Part shown: positions 1-9,249 of the stretch, one piece after another
How positions within the stretch are numbered: position 1 is the stretch's first letter
How the letters are laid out: each line of letters begins with the position of its first letter
Origin: Synechococcaceae cyanobacterium RL_1_2
GTDB lineage: Bacteria; Cyanobacteriota; Cyanobacteriia; Cyanobacteriales; JAAUPO01
Assembly (NCBI GenBank): GCA_012033095.1
Contig: JAAUPO010000001.1
Location: 1-22,894, forward strand
Direction: 5' to 3'
Length of the DNA: 22,894 bases
The notes under the pieces: model-generated
What the model saw: the letters and a program-made list of their open reading frames with translations, nothing else
Told to the model about the DNA's origin: nothing
Database searches by the model: none
Made by a program: the position numbers and the translations under genes

Positions 1-5
1 CTAGA

Positions 6-76
6 GAAGGCTTTTTAGCTTATTAGCCTAAATCCTTGCAGGTAAAACATTGCCAGTTTTTTGTCCTAGTAGTTAG
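6..76 (-). repeat. Dispersed repeat family E, copy 1
   Basis: This roughly 71-bp stretch reads as the reverse complement of 19061-19132, with only scattered differences. Shared landmarks are GCTTATTAGCCTAAATCCTT, AAAACATTG and TTTTTGTCCTA followed by a TAGTTAG-type end. There is no coding capacity. The two copies lie about 19 kb apart in opposite orientation. Confidence 0.7.
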
Positions 77-81
77 AAAAA

Positions 82-157
82 ATCATTAAAAGTACCCCAA
101 ACTTAGGGGATTTAGGGGGCAAAATGCAAATTCAATTGACTTTATAAACAACCTCTA
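82..157 (-). repeat. Truncated copy of palindromic element family B
   Basis: The stretch matches the reverse complement of the left half of the 13493-13627 element. Shared parts are ATCATTAA, the GGGGATTTAGGGGGCAAAAT core, CAATTCAATTGA (with small changes) and TTTATAAACA-CCTCT at the end. The right half of the element is absent, so this is a solo half or a decayed copy. Confidence 0.65.
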
Positions 158-447
158 ATGGCCTCAGCAATTTCCTTATTCTACTGGGCGGATTTGGTAT
201 TACAAAACCTATAGTACACAAAACTTGTCTTTCTTAGAATTTTGCAATCATCCAAAAAGCAAATAGCACTATATTGTTGAAACTCTCTTTAGTTTATGGC
301 TAACTACTAGGACAAAAGTTGCGCCAAAAAACTTTAAATATGTCTGAGAGCTTTACTCGGTAAAGATTACAACTGATTTCGCTAAAGTGATTGTGTCGCA
401 GGGGTTCAAGGTTTATGTCCTGTAGTTAGGTTTATGGATAAGCAAGT

Positions 448-2203
448 TTACATTCTTTCTAAAACTTCAATGCCAAGTAAGGATAAACCCAGTTTCAGGG
501 TGCGGGCGGTTAAGTCCGCTAACAGTAACCGGGAAGAACGTTGGGGATCTTCTGCTTGCAAAATGGGATAGGCATCGTAAAATTGGTTAAATTTTTGGCT
601 TAGTTCAAATAAATATTGACATAGCCGATTGGGTAATAGTTCTTGTTCTACCTCTGCGATCGCGGCATTTAACTGTAAAAGGTGTTTAGCTAGGGTAAGT
701 TCCGATTCTTCGGTCAAGGTAAGGTCAAAGTTACCTAATTGTTCAAACTGAATTTCCCCTTTACGGCTTAGCCCTTTCACCCGTACGTAGGCATAGAGCA
801 TATAGGGAGCTGTATTACCCTGGAGGTGTAGCATCTTATCGAAGCTAAAAATATAGTTGCTAGTACGGTTTTGGCTTAGATCAGCATATTTAACGGCTCC
901 CATGCCCACTTTACGGGCCACTTCTTCTATAAACTCAGGGGATTCGGTGCGTTGTTCTTCAGTGAGGCGAGTTTCCAGATCAGCCCGTGCTCGATCGATC
1001 GCTTCATCCAATAAATCCCGTAGGCGGATGGTTTCCCCCGATCGCGTTTTTTAATTTTTTCCCGTCTTCTCCCTGGACTAACCCAAAGGGTACATGGATG
1101 GTTTCCACGGTATCGGGAATGATGCCCGATCGCCTAGCTACCTGGAATACCTGGGCAAAATGGCTAGATTGACCCACATCGGTGACATAAATAATGCGCT
1201 GGGCCCCATCCTTTTGAATGCGGTATGTTAGGGCCGCTAAATCCGTAGTGGCGTAGTTATAACCCCCATCGGATTTTTGGACAATCAACGGTAACCGATC
1301 GCCTTGTTTATTGGTAAAACCATCTAGAAAAACGCATTGAGCCCCTTGATCTTCCTCTAGTAAACCTTGGGTTTTAAGGTGATCAAGGACTTCCCCTAAG
1401 TAAGGATTATAGAAAGATTCCCCCCGTTCCGTAATGGTGATATCTAGGCGATCATAGATTTGGGCAAATTCCCGCCGGGACTGATCACAGAGCAATTGCC
1501 ACGCCTTAACGCTTTCCCCATCGCCAGATTGAAGTTTAACCACTTCTTGGCGGGCGGTTTCCTTGAATTGTTCATCTTCATCAAACCGTTGTTTTGCTTT
1601 TTTATAAAACGTGACTAGATCCCCAATATCCAGGACATTGGCCGTCGTTAGGGCGGAGGGATAATTTTCCCGCAGATGTAAAATTAACATGCCAAATTGA
1701 GTTCCCCAATCTCCCACATGGTTTAATCTCAGGACGTGATATCCTCGAAATTCTAAAATACGGGCGATCGAGTCACCAATAATAGTTGAGCGGAGGTGGC
1801 CCACATGCATTTCCTTGGCGATATTAGGGCTAGAAAAATCCACAATCACGGTGGTGGGTTCGGTTACTTGGTCAATGCCTAAGCGATCGCTATGGGCTAA
1901 ACTTTTAATCTGGTCGATCAAATAGGAATTAGTTAGTTTTAAATTAATAAAACCAGGGCCAGCGATGGTAGGGGGCTCACACCAAGAACTCACATCTAAA
2001 TTATCCACTATTTGTTGAGCGATCACCCTAGGGGCCTGTTTCAGCGGACGGGCTAAAGCCATGGAAACATTAGCCTGATAATCTCCAAATTTAGGGTTGG
2101 AAGCAGGGACAACGATGGGATCTTGTTCACGATATTCTTCCCCAAACGCAGCGATAAGGGCTTGCTGAAAGGCCTGTTTGAGTTCAGTAATTAACTTATC
2201 CAT
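448..2203 (-). CDS. argS: Arginyl-tRNA synthetase (one frameshift)
   Basis: Class I aminoacyl-tRNA synthetase that charges tRNA-Arg in the cytoplasm. The N-terminal Arg-specific domain covers about residues 1-90. The HIGH-type signature HVGHLRST is at 133-140, after [11 protein letters not shown]. The KMSKR-equivalent region is [13 protein letters not shown]. The C-terminal anticodon-binding (DALR) helices end in the typical VLERM. The reading frame breaks exactly inside the KMSKR-equivalent, at a T6 run (1047-1052, plus strand). Removing one base restores [20 protein letters not shown] and a protein of about 585 aa, the normal family length. Without this correction the gene would be two pieces (399 and 187 aa). 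Because argS is indispensable, I read the break as a sequencing error. The start at 2203 ([10 protein letters not shown]) fits the family N-terminus. It stands alone, with no close neighbour on the same strand. Confidence 0.93.
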
Positions 2204-2340
2204 AGTGGGGTAGAAAAGTGGGGTAGAAATTTAAAATTTAAGGGATTGCTGAAATGGAAGACGAAAGTTTTAGGTTTATGGGGGAAAAAGTTTAGGCAAG
2301 CTCATCTAATCGGAACGTTATAATCTATCAATTTCTATCA

Positions 2341-2396
2341 ATGTTTAAATTCATCCCTAAATTAACCAAATTAACCAAATTAACCAACGCCAAATT
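2341..2396 (+). repeat. AAATTAACC tandem tract, short dispersed repeat family F
   Basis: AAATTAACC occurs three times in a row at 2359-2385. The surrounding text (TTAAATTCATCCCTAAATTAACC...CCAAATT) recurs in a shorter, single-unit form at 9178-9216 beside the E1-like gene. The difference in unit number between the copies suggests slippage. Confidence 0.6.
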
Positions 2397-2426
2397 CAAG
2401 ATTTAAAATTCAAGATTTAAAATTTA

Positions 2427-2564
2427 AGAATGTGTTTAATGTATTTGAAAAGCCCCTTGCCCCCAGTCTGGGGGAAATCACCTAAATTTTAAGCAATAAA
2501 GTTCGCCAAATCGGGGGATTTAGGGGGCGACTCCACAACATTTGATACTTTTTAAACACGTTCT
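2427..2564 (+). mobile_element. MITE-like palindromic element family A, copy 1
   Basis: Terminal inverted repeats AGAATGTGTTTA (2427-2438) and TAAACACGTTCT (2553-2564) match at 11 of 12 positions. The interior contains CCCCCAGTCTGGGGG and a GGGGGATTTAGGGGGC core. It has no ORF and is about 138 bp long. A second copy in opposite orientation lies at 22147-22276 with near-identical interior text. Size, inverted ends and lack of coding fit a non-autonomous MITE-type element; I cannot assign a parental transposase. Confidence 0.7.
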
Positions 2565-2802
2565 AAGACTCAAGAAAGAGTGCAATCCGAGAAATAAGAA
2601 AGCGCAAAGTAACACCATAATGGAAAATGCCAACATCGATTAGAGCAGATCAAAATTTCGCTTCAATATTTCAGTTATTCGCCAGGAAGTAAAGGCTTAA
2701 TGATTGATCAATCTTAATTGTCAGCCGCCACTACTATCGTAAAAAGCGTTATTCACCCCAACTAAGGTCAAGCCTTTGAGCCGGGATCGAAACCGAAGTT
2801 CC

Positions 2803-3186
2803 CTAATCCTGAATATAGTCTGAGCCAGAAATTAACGCAATTTCAGCTTTCATCAATTCGCGCCCTAGATATAGGGCATGATCCAGGTAGGTGAGGGGAG
2901 ATTCCCCCTGCTCAGTTAAAACAATCCCTATTTCCTTCGCGGTACGACCTTGATAGGTTTTGACCGGCAGTCTTTTAGCCTTACCCCCACTACAGGCAAT
3001 GACTTCCCCGGTATCGGGATCGGTGGCCAAACCTTTTTCGTTAATTTCATTACTATAATGATCAGCACAAATTAAACCCTGATCCCGATCGAGATAAATA
3101 ATGAAATAACCAGCGGGATCTAATTGGATGAAACGCTGGGAATATTGATCGTCGATCGCTTGCAAATCTTGGGAAGAGATGGGCAT
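2803..3186 (-). CDS. DUF4346-like cyanobacterial conserved protein
   Basis: A 127-aa soluble protein without signal peptide or membrane segment. The C-terminal stretch LTYLDHALYLGRELMKAE resembles my memory of the DUF4346 family, which has a conserved DHA-YLGREL signature; that assignment is from memory, not a search. The middle is polar, with YFIIYLDRDQGLICADHYSNE looking like paired beta strands and DPDTGEVIACSGG as a turn-rich segment. No catalytic motif can be named and the function is unknown. The frame is clean and ends just beyond YIQD. Start ATG at 3186 is the only reasonable choice. It is flanked by repeat-rich spacers and shows no operon partner. Confidence 0.8.
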   Translation of the reverse strand: MPISSQDLQAIDDQYSQRFIQLDPAGYFIIYLDRDQGLICADHYSNEINEKGLATDPDTGEVIACSGGKAKRLPVKTYQGRTAKEIGIVLTEQGESPLTYLDHALYLGRELMKAEIALISGSDYIQD

Positions 3187-3303
3187 ATACCGCTACTGTA
3201 AGTGTCAACGGGTTAGGATTGTAGCAAAGATTTTCCTTTATCTTGTAATAATCCTGATAATAATCCTGAAATATGGTTTAAACTGATTCCAAATTACGCC
3301 AAT

Positions 3304-3414
3304 AGGACTTACGCCCAAGCCCCCTAAATCCCCCAAATTAGGGAAACTGGCTTGAACGATCGTCCCCAAACATCACGGTTCCCAGGACAGAATCGGAATT
3401 TTTGCGTAAGTCCT
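3304..3414 (+). mobile_element. MITE-like palindromic element family C, copy 1
   Basis: The ends are a perfect 11-bp inverted repeat, AGGACTTACGC (3304-3314) and GCGTAAGTCCT (3404-3414). The interior carries CCCCCTAAATCCCCCAA and a GAACGATCGTCCCCAA block. GCCAA occurs one base outside each end, a possible 5-bp target duplication. A copy in opposite orientation is at 19137-19256. No ORF. Confidence 0.72.
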
Positions 3415-3518
3415 GGCCAAAATCTAACTTGATCGCAGTTATGGAAATCAAGAAAGTCCCTAAATTTTGACTAAAGCCTTAGCCTATCCAGGCTGAAACC
3501 GATCTTGGCAATTAATCT

Positions 3519-3564
3519 TGATCATCAATAGTTGATTCTAGTGATCATTAATAGTTGATTCTGG
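3519..3564 (+). repeat. 23-bp direct tandem repeat, two units
   Basis: Units at 3519-3541 and 3542-3564 differ at two positions. Each contains TGATCA followed by AATAGTTGATTCT. It lies about 120 bp upstream of the pseudokinase start, so it could be a pair of operator-like sites or simply a local duplication. Confidence 0.6.
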
Positions 3565-3686
3565 TGGTTCAGGCTTGATTTAGATAGTTTGTTCTAATTT
3601 GATGGGAAATTCCCCAGGATTTTTCAAATTCTCTTGTATTGTTTAATTACAGGTTAATAACTCGTCAATAATTTGTCCCTAATTTT

Positions 3687-5009
3687 ATGACCCGTGAAGC
3701 GATCGCAACCATGGCATCAGAGTGCTACATTACCAATAATTTAGTCTATAACGATCAAGTAAGCGCGACCTATCAAGGGCTGGACACTAGCACCGGAAAA
3801 GTCGTGATGTTGCACACCTTTGCTTCCGGGATCAAGGGTCACCCAGCCTATGAACAATGGCTAGAGCAATTTTTACAAGTTGGCAATGAAGTTAAACAGA
3901 TTAAACATCCCCACCTAGTCAAAGTATTAGGTTGCTTGACTAAGGATCATAAGCCCTACTTGATCAGTGAAAATCCTATCGGTTTAACCCTCGATCGCTA
4001 TTTAAGCCAGCACGGTAAGCCCTTACCTGTAGAGCAGGCTTTACTTTATATCCAACAAATTGCTAAAGCCGTAGAAGCCTTACACCGCCACAATCTTTAC
4101 CACCAAAACTTACATCCTGCCCATATCTATCTTTTACCCCTCAAGCAAAAAGCCTATGTGGGTCACTTCGGTTGGCAATTCCATGTAACCCCTGGTTTAA
4201 GTCGTCTTTTCCCGATATTCTGAATGATGGTTACAGTCCGAAGGAGCAGTATCAAATCTATAACCAAGCTAACCCCGCAACGGATATCTACGGTTTAGCA
4301 GCAATTTTATTTTTCATGTTGACCGGTCATACCCCTTTACCTGCCCCCGATCGCCAGACCACCCCATGGCAAGATTGGCAAACCTATGCCCCTAGTTTTC
4401 CGGCTGCGGTGCAGAAAATTATGCTAGAAGGGCTCAAAATCCATAACCAAGATCGTCCCCAATCGATGCAAGAGTGGCTTGAACTATGGCCCAACAACCT
4501 TGAAACCATCCAGGGCCAGCATACCCCAGATTCACGGGTCACGTTGCCGACAAAGTTACCGCCCCTTCACCCCCGCCCTGAGTCTAATCAAAGGAGTTCT
4601 AACCCCATGCCCCTTGATACCCCCACTCCGCTACCAGAGCCCATGGTACAAGAGGCTAAAACGGAAATCCCCCCAGAATTGGTTCCCAATCCCCAAGGGA
4701 GAAAACCTAGTACCCAGGGAATTAAAATCCCTAAAGCCCAGTCTTCCCACCCTGCCCCCCCAACCTCTGTTTGTTACCCCCTCTACCACTGCGAAAACCC
4801 CTAGGGTTAAAACCATTCGCCATGATTACTATGAGTGGAAAAGCTTATTTACGTTTGCTGCCATTGTGCTAGCGATCGGTGGAGCAGCGGGAATGGGATT
4901 TGGGACAGCCCTATTGATTAGTACCCAATCGGGTAAAGACGTGGACATTTTCCAAGCGGATCAATCTTTTCCCTCCGTTGGAGAATGGCCGATTAAACGA
5001 TCTTACTAA
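3687..5009 (+). CDS. Membrane-anchored Ser/Thr kinase-like protein (pseudokinase), two to three frameshifts
   Basis: A eukaryotic-type kinase fold is recognisable from HPHLVKVLG, YLISENPIGLTLDRYL, the helix before the catalytic loop (QIAKAVEALHRHNLYH), the DIYGLAAILFFMLTGHTPL helix and RPQSMQEWLE. The catalytic residues are gone: the VAIK lysine position reads VVMLH, the HRDLKPxN loop reads HQNLHPAHI, and DFG reads HFG. The kinase-like domain (about 1-270) is followed by a Pro-rich linker, a single membrane helix (FTFAAIVLAIGGAAGMGF) and a short outer tail. Frame breaks are at 4207-4213 (one base missing) and at the C7 run 4755-4761 (one extra C). A third indel near 4967-4973 would extend the tail to a stop at 5073, ending in NTWRWLELDNDGLLN, which looks coding. 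Start 3687 was chosen; 3711 is an alternative. It is probably a binding or scaffold protein rather than an enzyme. Confidence 0.75.
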
Positions 5010-5391
5010 TAATCCACAGTCCCTCAACACCTGGCGTTGGCTTGAATTGGATAACGATGGGCTCCTAAACTGACACTAATTAGTTAATTAATTAGAGCTA
5101 CAGAAATTAATTGGAGCTACAGATAAAAAAAATTGTCCTGGTCTCCTTAATCCCAACAGCCAAAGATATGGGCAGCAATACAAACTAAATCTGTAATGAT
5201 CATTTTTAATGGGGGATGATCGTAAGTTTATTTTGATTACTCAATCCCGCTTTGTGAAAATTTTGTCAGCATTGCATTAAAACAGTAGATGTTAATAAAA
5301 ATTAACACCTGATTAATTGACCCTTGCCTAAAGCTAGTCCTAAGCTAGTTACTCGTCATTGATATTAATAAAATTTTTATAAAAGCTTTTT
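5010..5391. other. AT-rich spacer upstream of hemC
   Basis: Apart from the possible pseudokinase tail to 5073, I see no gene. The sequence is AT-rich with TTAATTAATTAG-type runs and a GCTAGTCCTAAGCTAG imperfect palindrome around 5333-5348. The hemC promoter should lie here, but no box is clear enough to call. Confidence 0.45.
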
Positions 5392-6354
5392 ATGAGTAAC
5401 TCCGGCCAATCCCCCCGGGATTTTTGCATTGGGTCAAGGAAAAGCGATCTAGCGATGGTGCAAACCCATTGGGTCCGCGATCGCTTAAAGGAATCCTTTC
5501 CCGACCACGAATTTGCCATTGATGCCATTGCCACCAAGGGCGATAAAATCCTTGACGTGGCCCTATCTAAAATTGGGGACAAGGGTCTATTCACTAAAGA
5601 GCTAGAAGTAGGATTAGTTGAAGAAAAAATCGATCTAGCGGTGCATTCCCTCAAGGATATGCCCACCAAATTACCGGAGGGTCTAACCCTAGGTTGTATT
5701 ACCAAACGGGAAAACCCCGCTGATGCCCTAGTACTCCACGCTAAGCACGCCGGTAAAACCCTGCAAGATCTAGAGCCTGGTACGGTAATCGGGACTTCTT
5801 CTTTGCGTCGTTTATCCCAGCTCCGTCACCATTTTCCCCACCTGGAGTTTAAGGATGTGCGTGGTAACCTCAATACCCGTCTCGCCAAGTTGGATAACGG
5901 TGAATATGATGCTCTCATTTTGGCGGTGGCAGGATTACAACGGTTAGGATTTGGCGATCGCGTTTCCCAAGTCATTCCCCAAGAATTATCTTTGTATGCC
6001 GTAGGCCAGGGAGCATTGACCATTGAGTGTCGGGAAAATGATACAGAATTGTTATCCATGCTCAAGGTGTTAGAAGATATTCCCACCCGTGATCGTTGTT
6101 TAGCAGAGCGGGCTTTTCTTCGTTCCCTCGAAGGCGGTTGCCAAGTACCCATTGGAGTAGATAGTGCGATCGAGGGGGATCAATTAACCCTAACCGGTAT
6201 GGTGGCGAGCCTAGATGGTAAAACCTTAATTAAGGATACCGTTAGTGGTAGCTGTGACCAGGCGGAAAGTATTGGTCAGGAATTGGCAGAAATTCTGAAA
6301 GGCAAAGGGGCGGATGTGATTTTACAAGAAATTTTTGCCCTCAATCGTTCCTAG
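5392..6354 (+). CDS. hemC: Porphobilinogen deaminase (hydroxymethylbilane synthase)
   Basis: The enzyme joins four porphobilinogen units into the linear tetrapyrrole hydroxymethylbilane, an early committed step toward chlorophyll, haem and bilins, in the cytosol. At 320 aa it has family length. Visible signatures are GSRKSDLA near the N-terminus, the catalytic aspartate in VHSLKDMPT (Asp89), the substrate-binding arginines in [11 protein letters not shown] and [13 protein letters not shown], and the dipyrromethane-cofactor cysteine in [10 protein letters not shown] (Cys250). The frame is clean. The ATG at 5392 gives a short, unstructured leader before the conserved core, as usual. It lies 290 bp upstream of por on the same strand, so two tetrapyrrole steps are neighbours, although the gap suggests separate promoters. 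Confidence 0.97.
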   Translation: MSNSGQSPRDFCIGSRKSDLAMVQTHWVRDRLKESFPDHEFAIDAIATKGDKILDVALSKIGDKGLFTKELEVGLVEEKIDLAVHSLKDMPTKLPEGLTLGCITKRENPADALVLHAKHAGKTLQDLEPGTVIGTSSLRRLSQLRHHFPHLEFKDVRGNLNTRLAKLDNGEYDALILAVAGLQRLGFGDRVSQVIPQELSLYAVGQGALTIECRENDTELLSMLKVLEDIPTRDRCLAERAFLRSLEGGCQVPIGVDSAIEGDQLTLTGMVASLDGKTLIKDTVSGSCDQAESIGQELAEILKGKGADVILQEIFALNRS

Positions 6355-6629
6355 ATTGTGCTTCTTGTAAACCTTGACATTTAGTCCTAACCTAGCAAGC
6401 TTTGAATGTTTTTGCCGCGATCGCTGCGGAACTTTGAAGCTTGTATGTTTTTTAAGAACTATTTTTAAGAAAAATCAAGGTTTGCCTTGCAGTTCAATCC
6501 CAATGGCACAATTGACAAGGACTAAAGAAATATAAATTTTGATGATGTTTTTTGAATTGGTTCTTTAACTTTTCATACATTACATAAATTATTTTTACTA
6601 CTTTTACTATTTTTACTAGCGTTAACTAA

Positions 6630-7631
<1,002 letters not shown>

Positions 7632-7658
7632 GTTTATCTCTATCCCCCTTGTAACGGT

Positions 7659-7687
7659 AGGGGCTGGCCCACATGGTCGCCGCCCCT
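7659..7687. terminator. Hairpin between convergent por and E2 genes
   Basis: AGGGGC (7659-7664) pairs with GCCCCT (7682-7687) across a 17-nt loop. It lies in the 112-bp gap between two converging genes, where a bidirectional terminator would be expected. There is no T-tract after the stem in either direction, so the call is weak. Confidence 0.25.
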
Positions 7688-7743
7688 CTATGCCCTATCT
7701 ATGCCCTATTTCCGTTAGGGATAATAGTCACCGCAAAGATAGT

Positions 7744-8256
7744 TTATTCCTGCCAGATTAAATCCAGGGGTATTGATTCTTTGTCTTGAAGCATGACGCG
7801 ATCGAGGGGGAATAAATCTAAATTTTGTTCAGCCCACTTTTTCGCTTCTGCGTGGGCAGGACTAACTAAACCTAATACTTCAGGATCGTATTGAATAATT
7901 TTACTGAGGCGAATCACAAGTTGTGCTAAAGATTCCCCCATATTCCAGTAGTCCCCTAAACATACATAACCATTGGTGAAAACGTTGGGATGAAATAATG
8001 GCTCTGTAAATTTTACGTAGGGCTTAGTGCGAGGATAGGTTTCACTTAAACTAATGGTTAGTTTATGGCGATCGCGAAAGATAGGAGTAAGGCCATCATC
8101 GGCTAATTTTTCGATGCCACGACAATGGAACTCTAAAACATAATAATGGGGAGGAGAGTCATGACTATGAATTAAAGTCAAAGTTTGGGGGTATTGCCGT
8201 AGCAATTGGCGCAAACTTTGATAGTCATGACCTAAACGCTTCTGCCATACAGACAT
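7744..8256 (-). CDS. Bacterial ubiquitin-conjugating (E2-like, UBC-fold) enzyme
   Basis: A 170-aa protein whose core is a UBC fold. In order it shows YPRTKPYVKF (the YPxxxPxVxF strand and proline bend, from Tyr74), the HPN motif at His89-Pro90-Asn91, and GYVCLGDYWN with the candidate thioester cysteine Cys99 and following Trp104. Helices containing LAQLVIRLSKIIQYDPE and SPAHAEAKKWAEQ then match the post-active-site helices of E2s. Known E2s accept a ubiquitin-like protein from E1 on this Cys and pass it to an amine. The gene starts 3 bp after the stop of the Ubl gene, so the two are surely co-transcribed. The frame is clean. An inactive UEV-type protein is unlikely because both Cys and HPN are kept. 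Targets are unknown. Confidence 0.88.
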   Translation of the reverse strand: MSVWQKRLGHDYQSLRQLLRQYPQTLTLIHSHDSPPHYYVLEFHCRGIEKLADDGLTPIFRDRHKLTISLSETYPRTKPYVKFTEPLFHPNVFTNGYVCLGDYWNMGESLAQLVIRLSKIIQYDPEVLGLVSPAHAEAKKWAEQNLDLFPLDRVMLQDKESIPLDLIWQE

Positions 8257-8259
8257 AAC

Positions 8260-8514
8260 CTAGCCTGCTTCAAGGATAGGATAAATTTCAAAAACGTCGT
8301 TTTCTTGTAATTCCACTGACTTCAAAGCAATGTTGGGATCTAGTTGTTCTCCTGTTCTTTCTAAGCGCACGGCATAACTAACGTCGAGAGGGAGGTTCCA
8401 CCGTTGTTGAGCCGCTTGTAATAGCTGATCAATAGTTAACTCAGGAGGCATTTGAACTGCTGCTTGTCTTGTTCGATCAGCAGAACGAATAATGAGTGAT
8501 ATTTGTTCTGACAT
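8260..8514 (-). CDS. Ubiquitin-like (beta-grasp, YukD/EsaB-like) modifier
   Basis: An 84-aa protein with the beta-grasp pattern: strand ISLIIRSADR, strand RQAAVQMPPE, helix TIDQLLQAAQQRW, then AVRLERTGEQLDPN, SVELQEND and a last strand VFEIYPIL. The LERTGEQLDP segment corresponds to the ubiquitin F-x-GxxL turn and V-ELQENDVFEI to its last strand. The chain stops at Leu-Glu-Ala-Gly, giving an exposed C-terminal glycine as needed for E1 adenylation, but Ala-Gly rather than Gly-Gly and with no tail to be trimmed. It sits directly before the E2 gene. The likely role is the modifier protein of the module. A YukD-type accessory of type VII secretion is less likely because of the E2 and E1 neighbours. 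Confidence 0.82.
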   Translation of the reverse strand: MSEQISLIIRSADRTRQAAVQMPPELTIDQLLQAAQQRWNLPLDVSYAVRLERTGEQLDPNIALKSVELQENDVFEIYPILEAG

Positions 8515-8925
8515 TAATTTTTTAGGAGAATTTAAAATTTAAATTGTAGTTGTAATCTTAACTGTAGTTGAGATTGGCCATGGCGAATTACGCTTACTTT
8601 ATCAAAAATTTATAAATTGGGAATATTATTTGGGATTAATTTCTTATCTTTGTTTGATCAGCGTTGAATCATTTTAATAGCTAATGATTTCTGTAAATGT
8701 TGCCATCAAATGCTATTAGCTTCTCTGGTGCCGCTATAATCCGATGATCAAACAATAACATCAAGAATTAACAAATTAACAATAGCATTCAACACAGCAC
8801 CCTAATTTCGCTCTAATTTTGAATCCTACTTTTGAATTACTTGTAAATATTTAATCTGTTTTTTTAGAGAAAAATATTAGGCGATCGAGTTTCGTAAATT
8901 TTTCCCCGCAGCGATGATCACGCTT

Positions 8926-8986
8926 TATCCCAAAACCGTTTTGTTGGGGATGGGAAAATAATTTTTATCCCAATTGTTGCTGATAT
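8926..8986 (+). repeat. Dispersed repeat family D, copy 1
   Basis: The reverse complement of 13814-13881 with few differences. Shared words include CCCAAAACCGTTTTGTT, GGGAAAATAAT and CAATTGTTGCTGATATTA. The first part is itself an imperfect palindrome (CCCAAAAC/GTTTTGTTGGG). No coding potential. Confidence 0.65.
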
Positions 8987-9100
8987 TAAGAGCTGATGTA
9001 TAAAGCCCCCCTGCTCCCAATTTTGGGGGAGAAATTCCTGAAAAATCATTAAAATTCTTCCCCATTTGGGGGATTTAGGGAGCTTGGGCGTAAGTTCTAT
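8987..9100 (-). mobile_element. Chimeric palindromic element (family B left end, family C right end)
   Basis: The left end, TAAGAGCTGATGTATAAAGCCCCCC, is the family B terminus seen inverted near 13600-13627. The right end, GGGGGATTTAGGGAGCTTGGGCGTAAG, is the family C terminus seen at 19225-19256. The interior matches family B (TCCTGAAAAATCATTAA). This shows recombination or template switching between families. It abuts repeat D. Confidence 0.6.
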
Positions 9101-9215
9101 TTAAGCAAGCATTTTAAGCGAGTTTATTAACCTGGGGCTTTTAAAGCTATTAATGCTTAAATTCATTCCTGCTATTAATGCTTAAATTTATCCTTAAATT
9201 AACCAACATCAAATT

Positions 9216-9249
9216 TAGTTAGTTAAGTCAGGTAGTTAGTTAAGTCAGG
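9216..9249. repeat. 17-bp tandem duplication across the E1 stop codon
   Basis: TAGTTAGTTAAGTCAGG occurs twice back to back. The duplication encodes the last residues and stop of the E1-like gene, so it adds a few residues to the C-terminus. Confidence 0.7.

Larger units (their letters stand above)
1..447. other. Repeat-rich spacer downstream of argS
   Basis: I find no convincing coding sequence here. The stretch is a mosaic of dispersed repeats: an inverted copy of the 19061-19132 element at 6-76, half of the 13493-13627 element at 82-157, and an 18-bp perfect inverted repeat (59-76 against 300-317). The rest is AT-rich and unassigned. Confidence 0.6.
2204..2802. other. Spacer with tandem and palindromic repeats
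   Basis: No gene was found on either strand. The left part holds a 9-bp AAATTAACC unit repeated three times (2359-2385), followed by a 14-bp near-tandem (AATTCAAGATTTAA) from about 2393. A family A palindromic element occupies 2427-2564. From about 2565 to 2802 the sequence is unassigned. Confidence 0.55.
3187..3686. other. Spacer upstream of the pseudokinase, with two repeats
   Basis: No coding sequence was found. It holds a family C palindromic element (3304-3414) and a 23-bp direct tandem repeat at 3519-3564. The promoter of the downstream gene probably lies between 3565 and 3686, but I see no clear -35/-10 pair. Confidence 0.5.
8515..9222. other. 708-bp repeat-loaded gap between E1-like and Ubl genes
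   Basis: No ORF or recognisable protein remnant was found in either strand; in particular I see no JAB-type ExnHxHPxxxxxxxxD signature. It contains repeat D (8926-8986), a chimeric palindromic element (8987-9100), a 25-bp direct repeat (9146-9163 and 9171-9188 share GCTATTAATGCTTAAATT) and the family F repeat (9178-9216). The Ubl promoter must lie here if the gap breaks the operon. Confidence 0.55.

Noticed and set aside
857..1172. Two short plus-strand reading frames opposite argS
   Set aside because: They lie entirely antisense to a conserved gene and have low-complexity Arg/Ser-rich translations.
6512..6536. TTGACA and TATAAA as a por promoter
   Set aside because: The spacing is only 13 bases, too short for a standard sigma-70 promoter.
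8515..9222. Remnant JAB/MPN peptidase gene between E1 and Ubl
   Set aside because: No HxHPxxxxxxxxD-like text in any frame by eye; the gap reads as repeats and AT-rich spacer.
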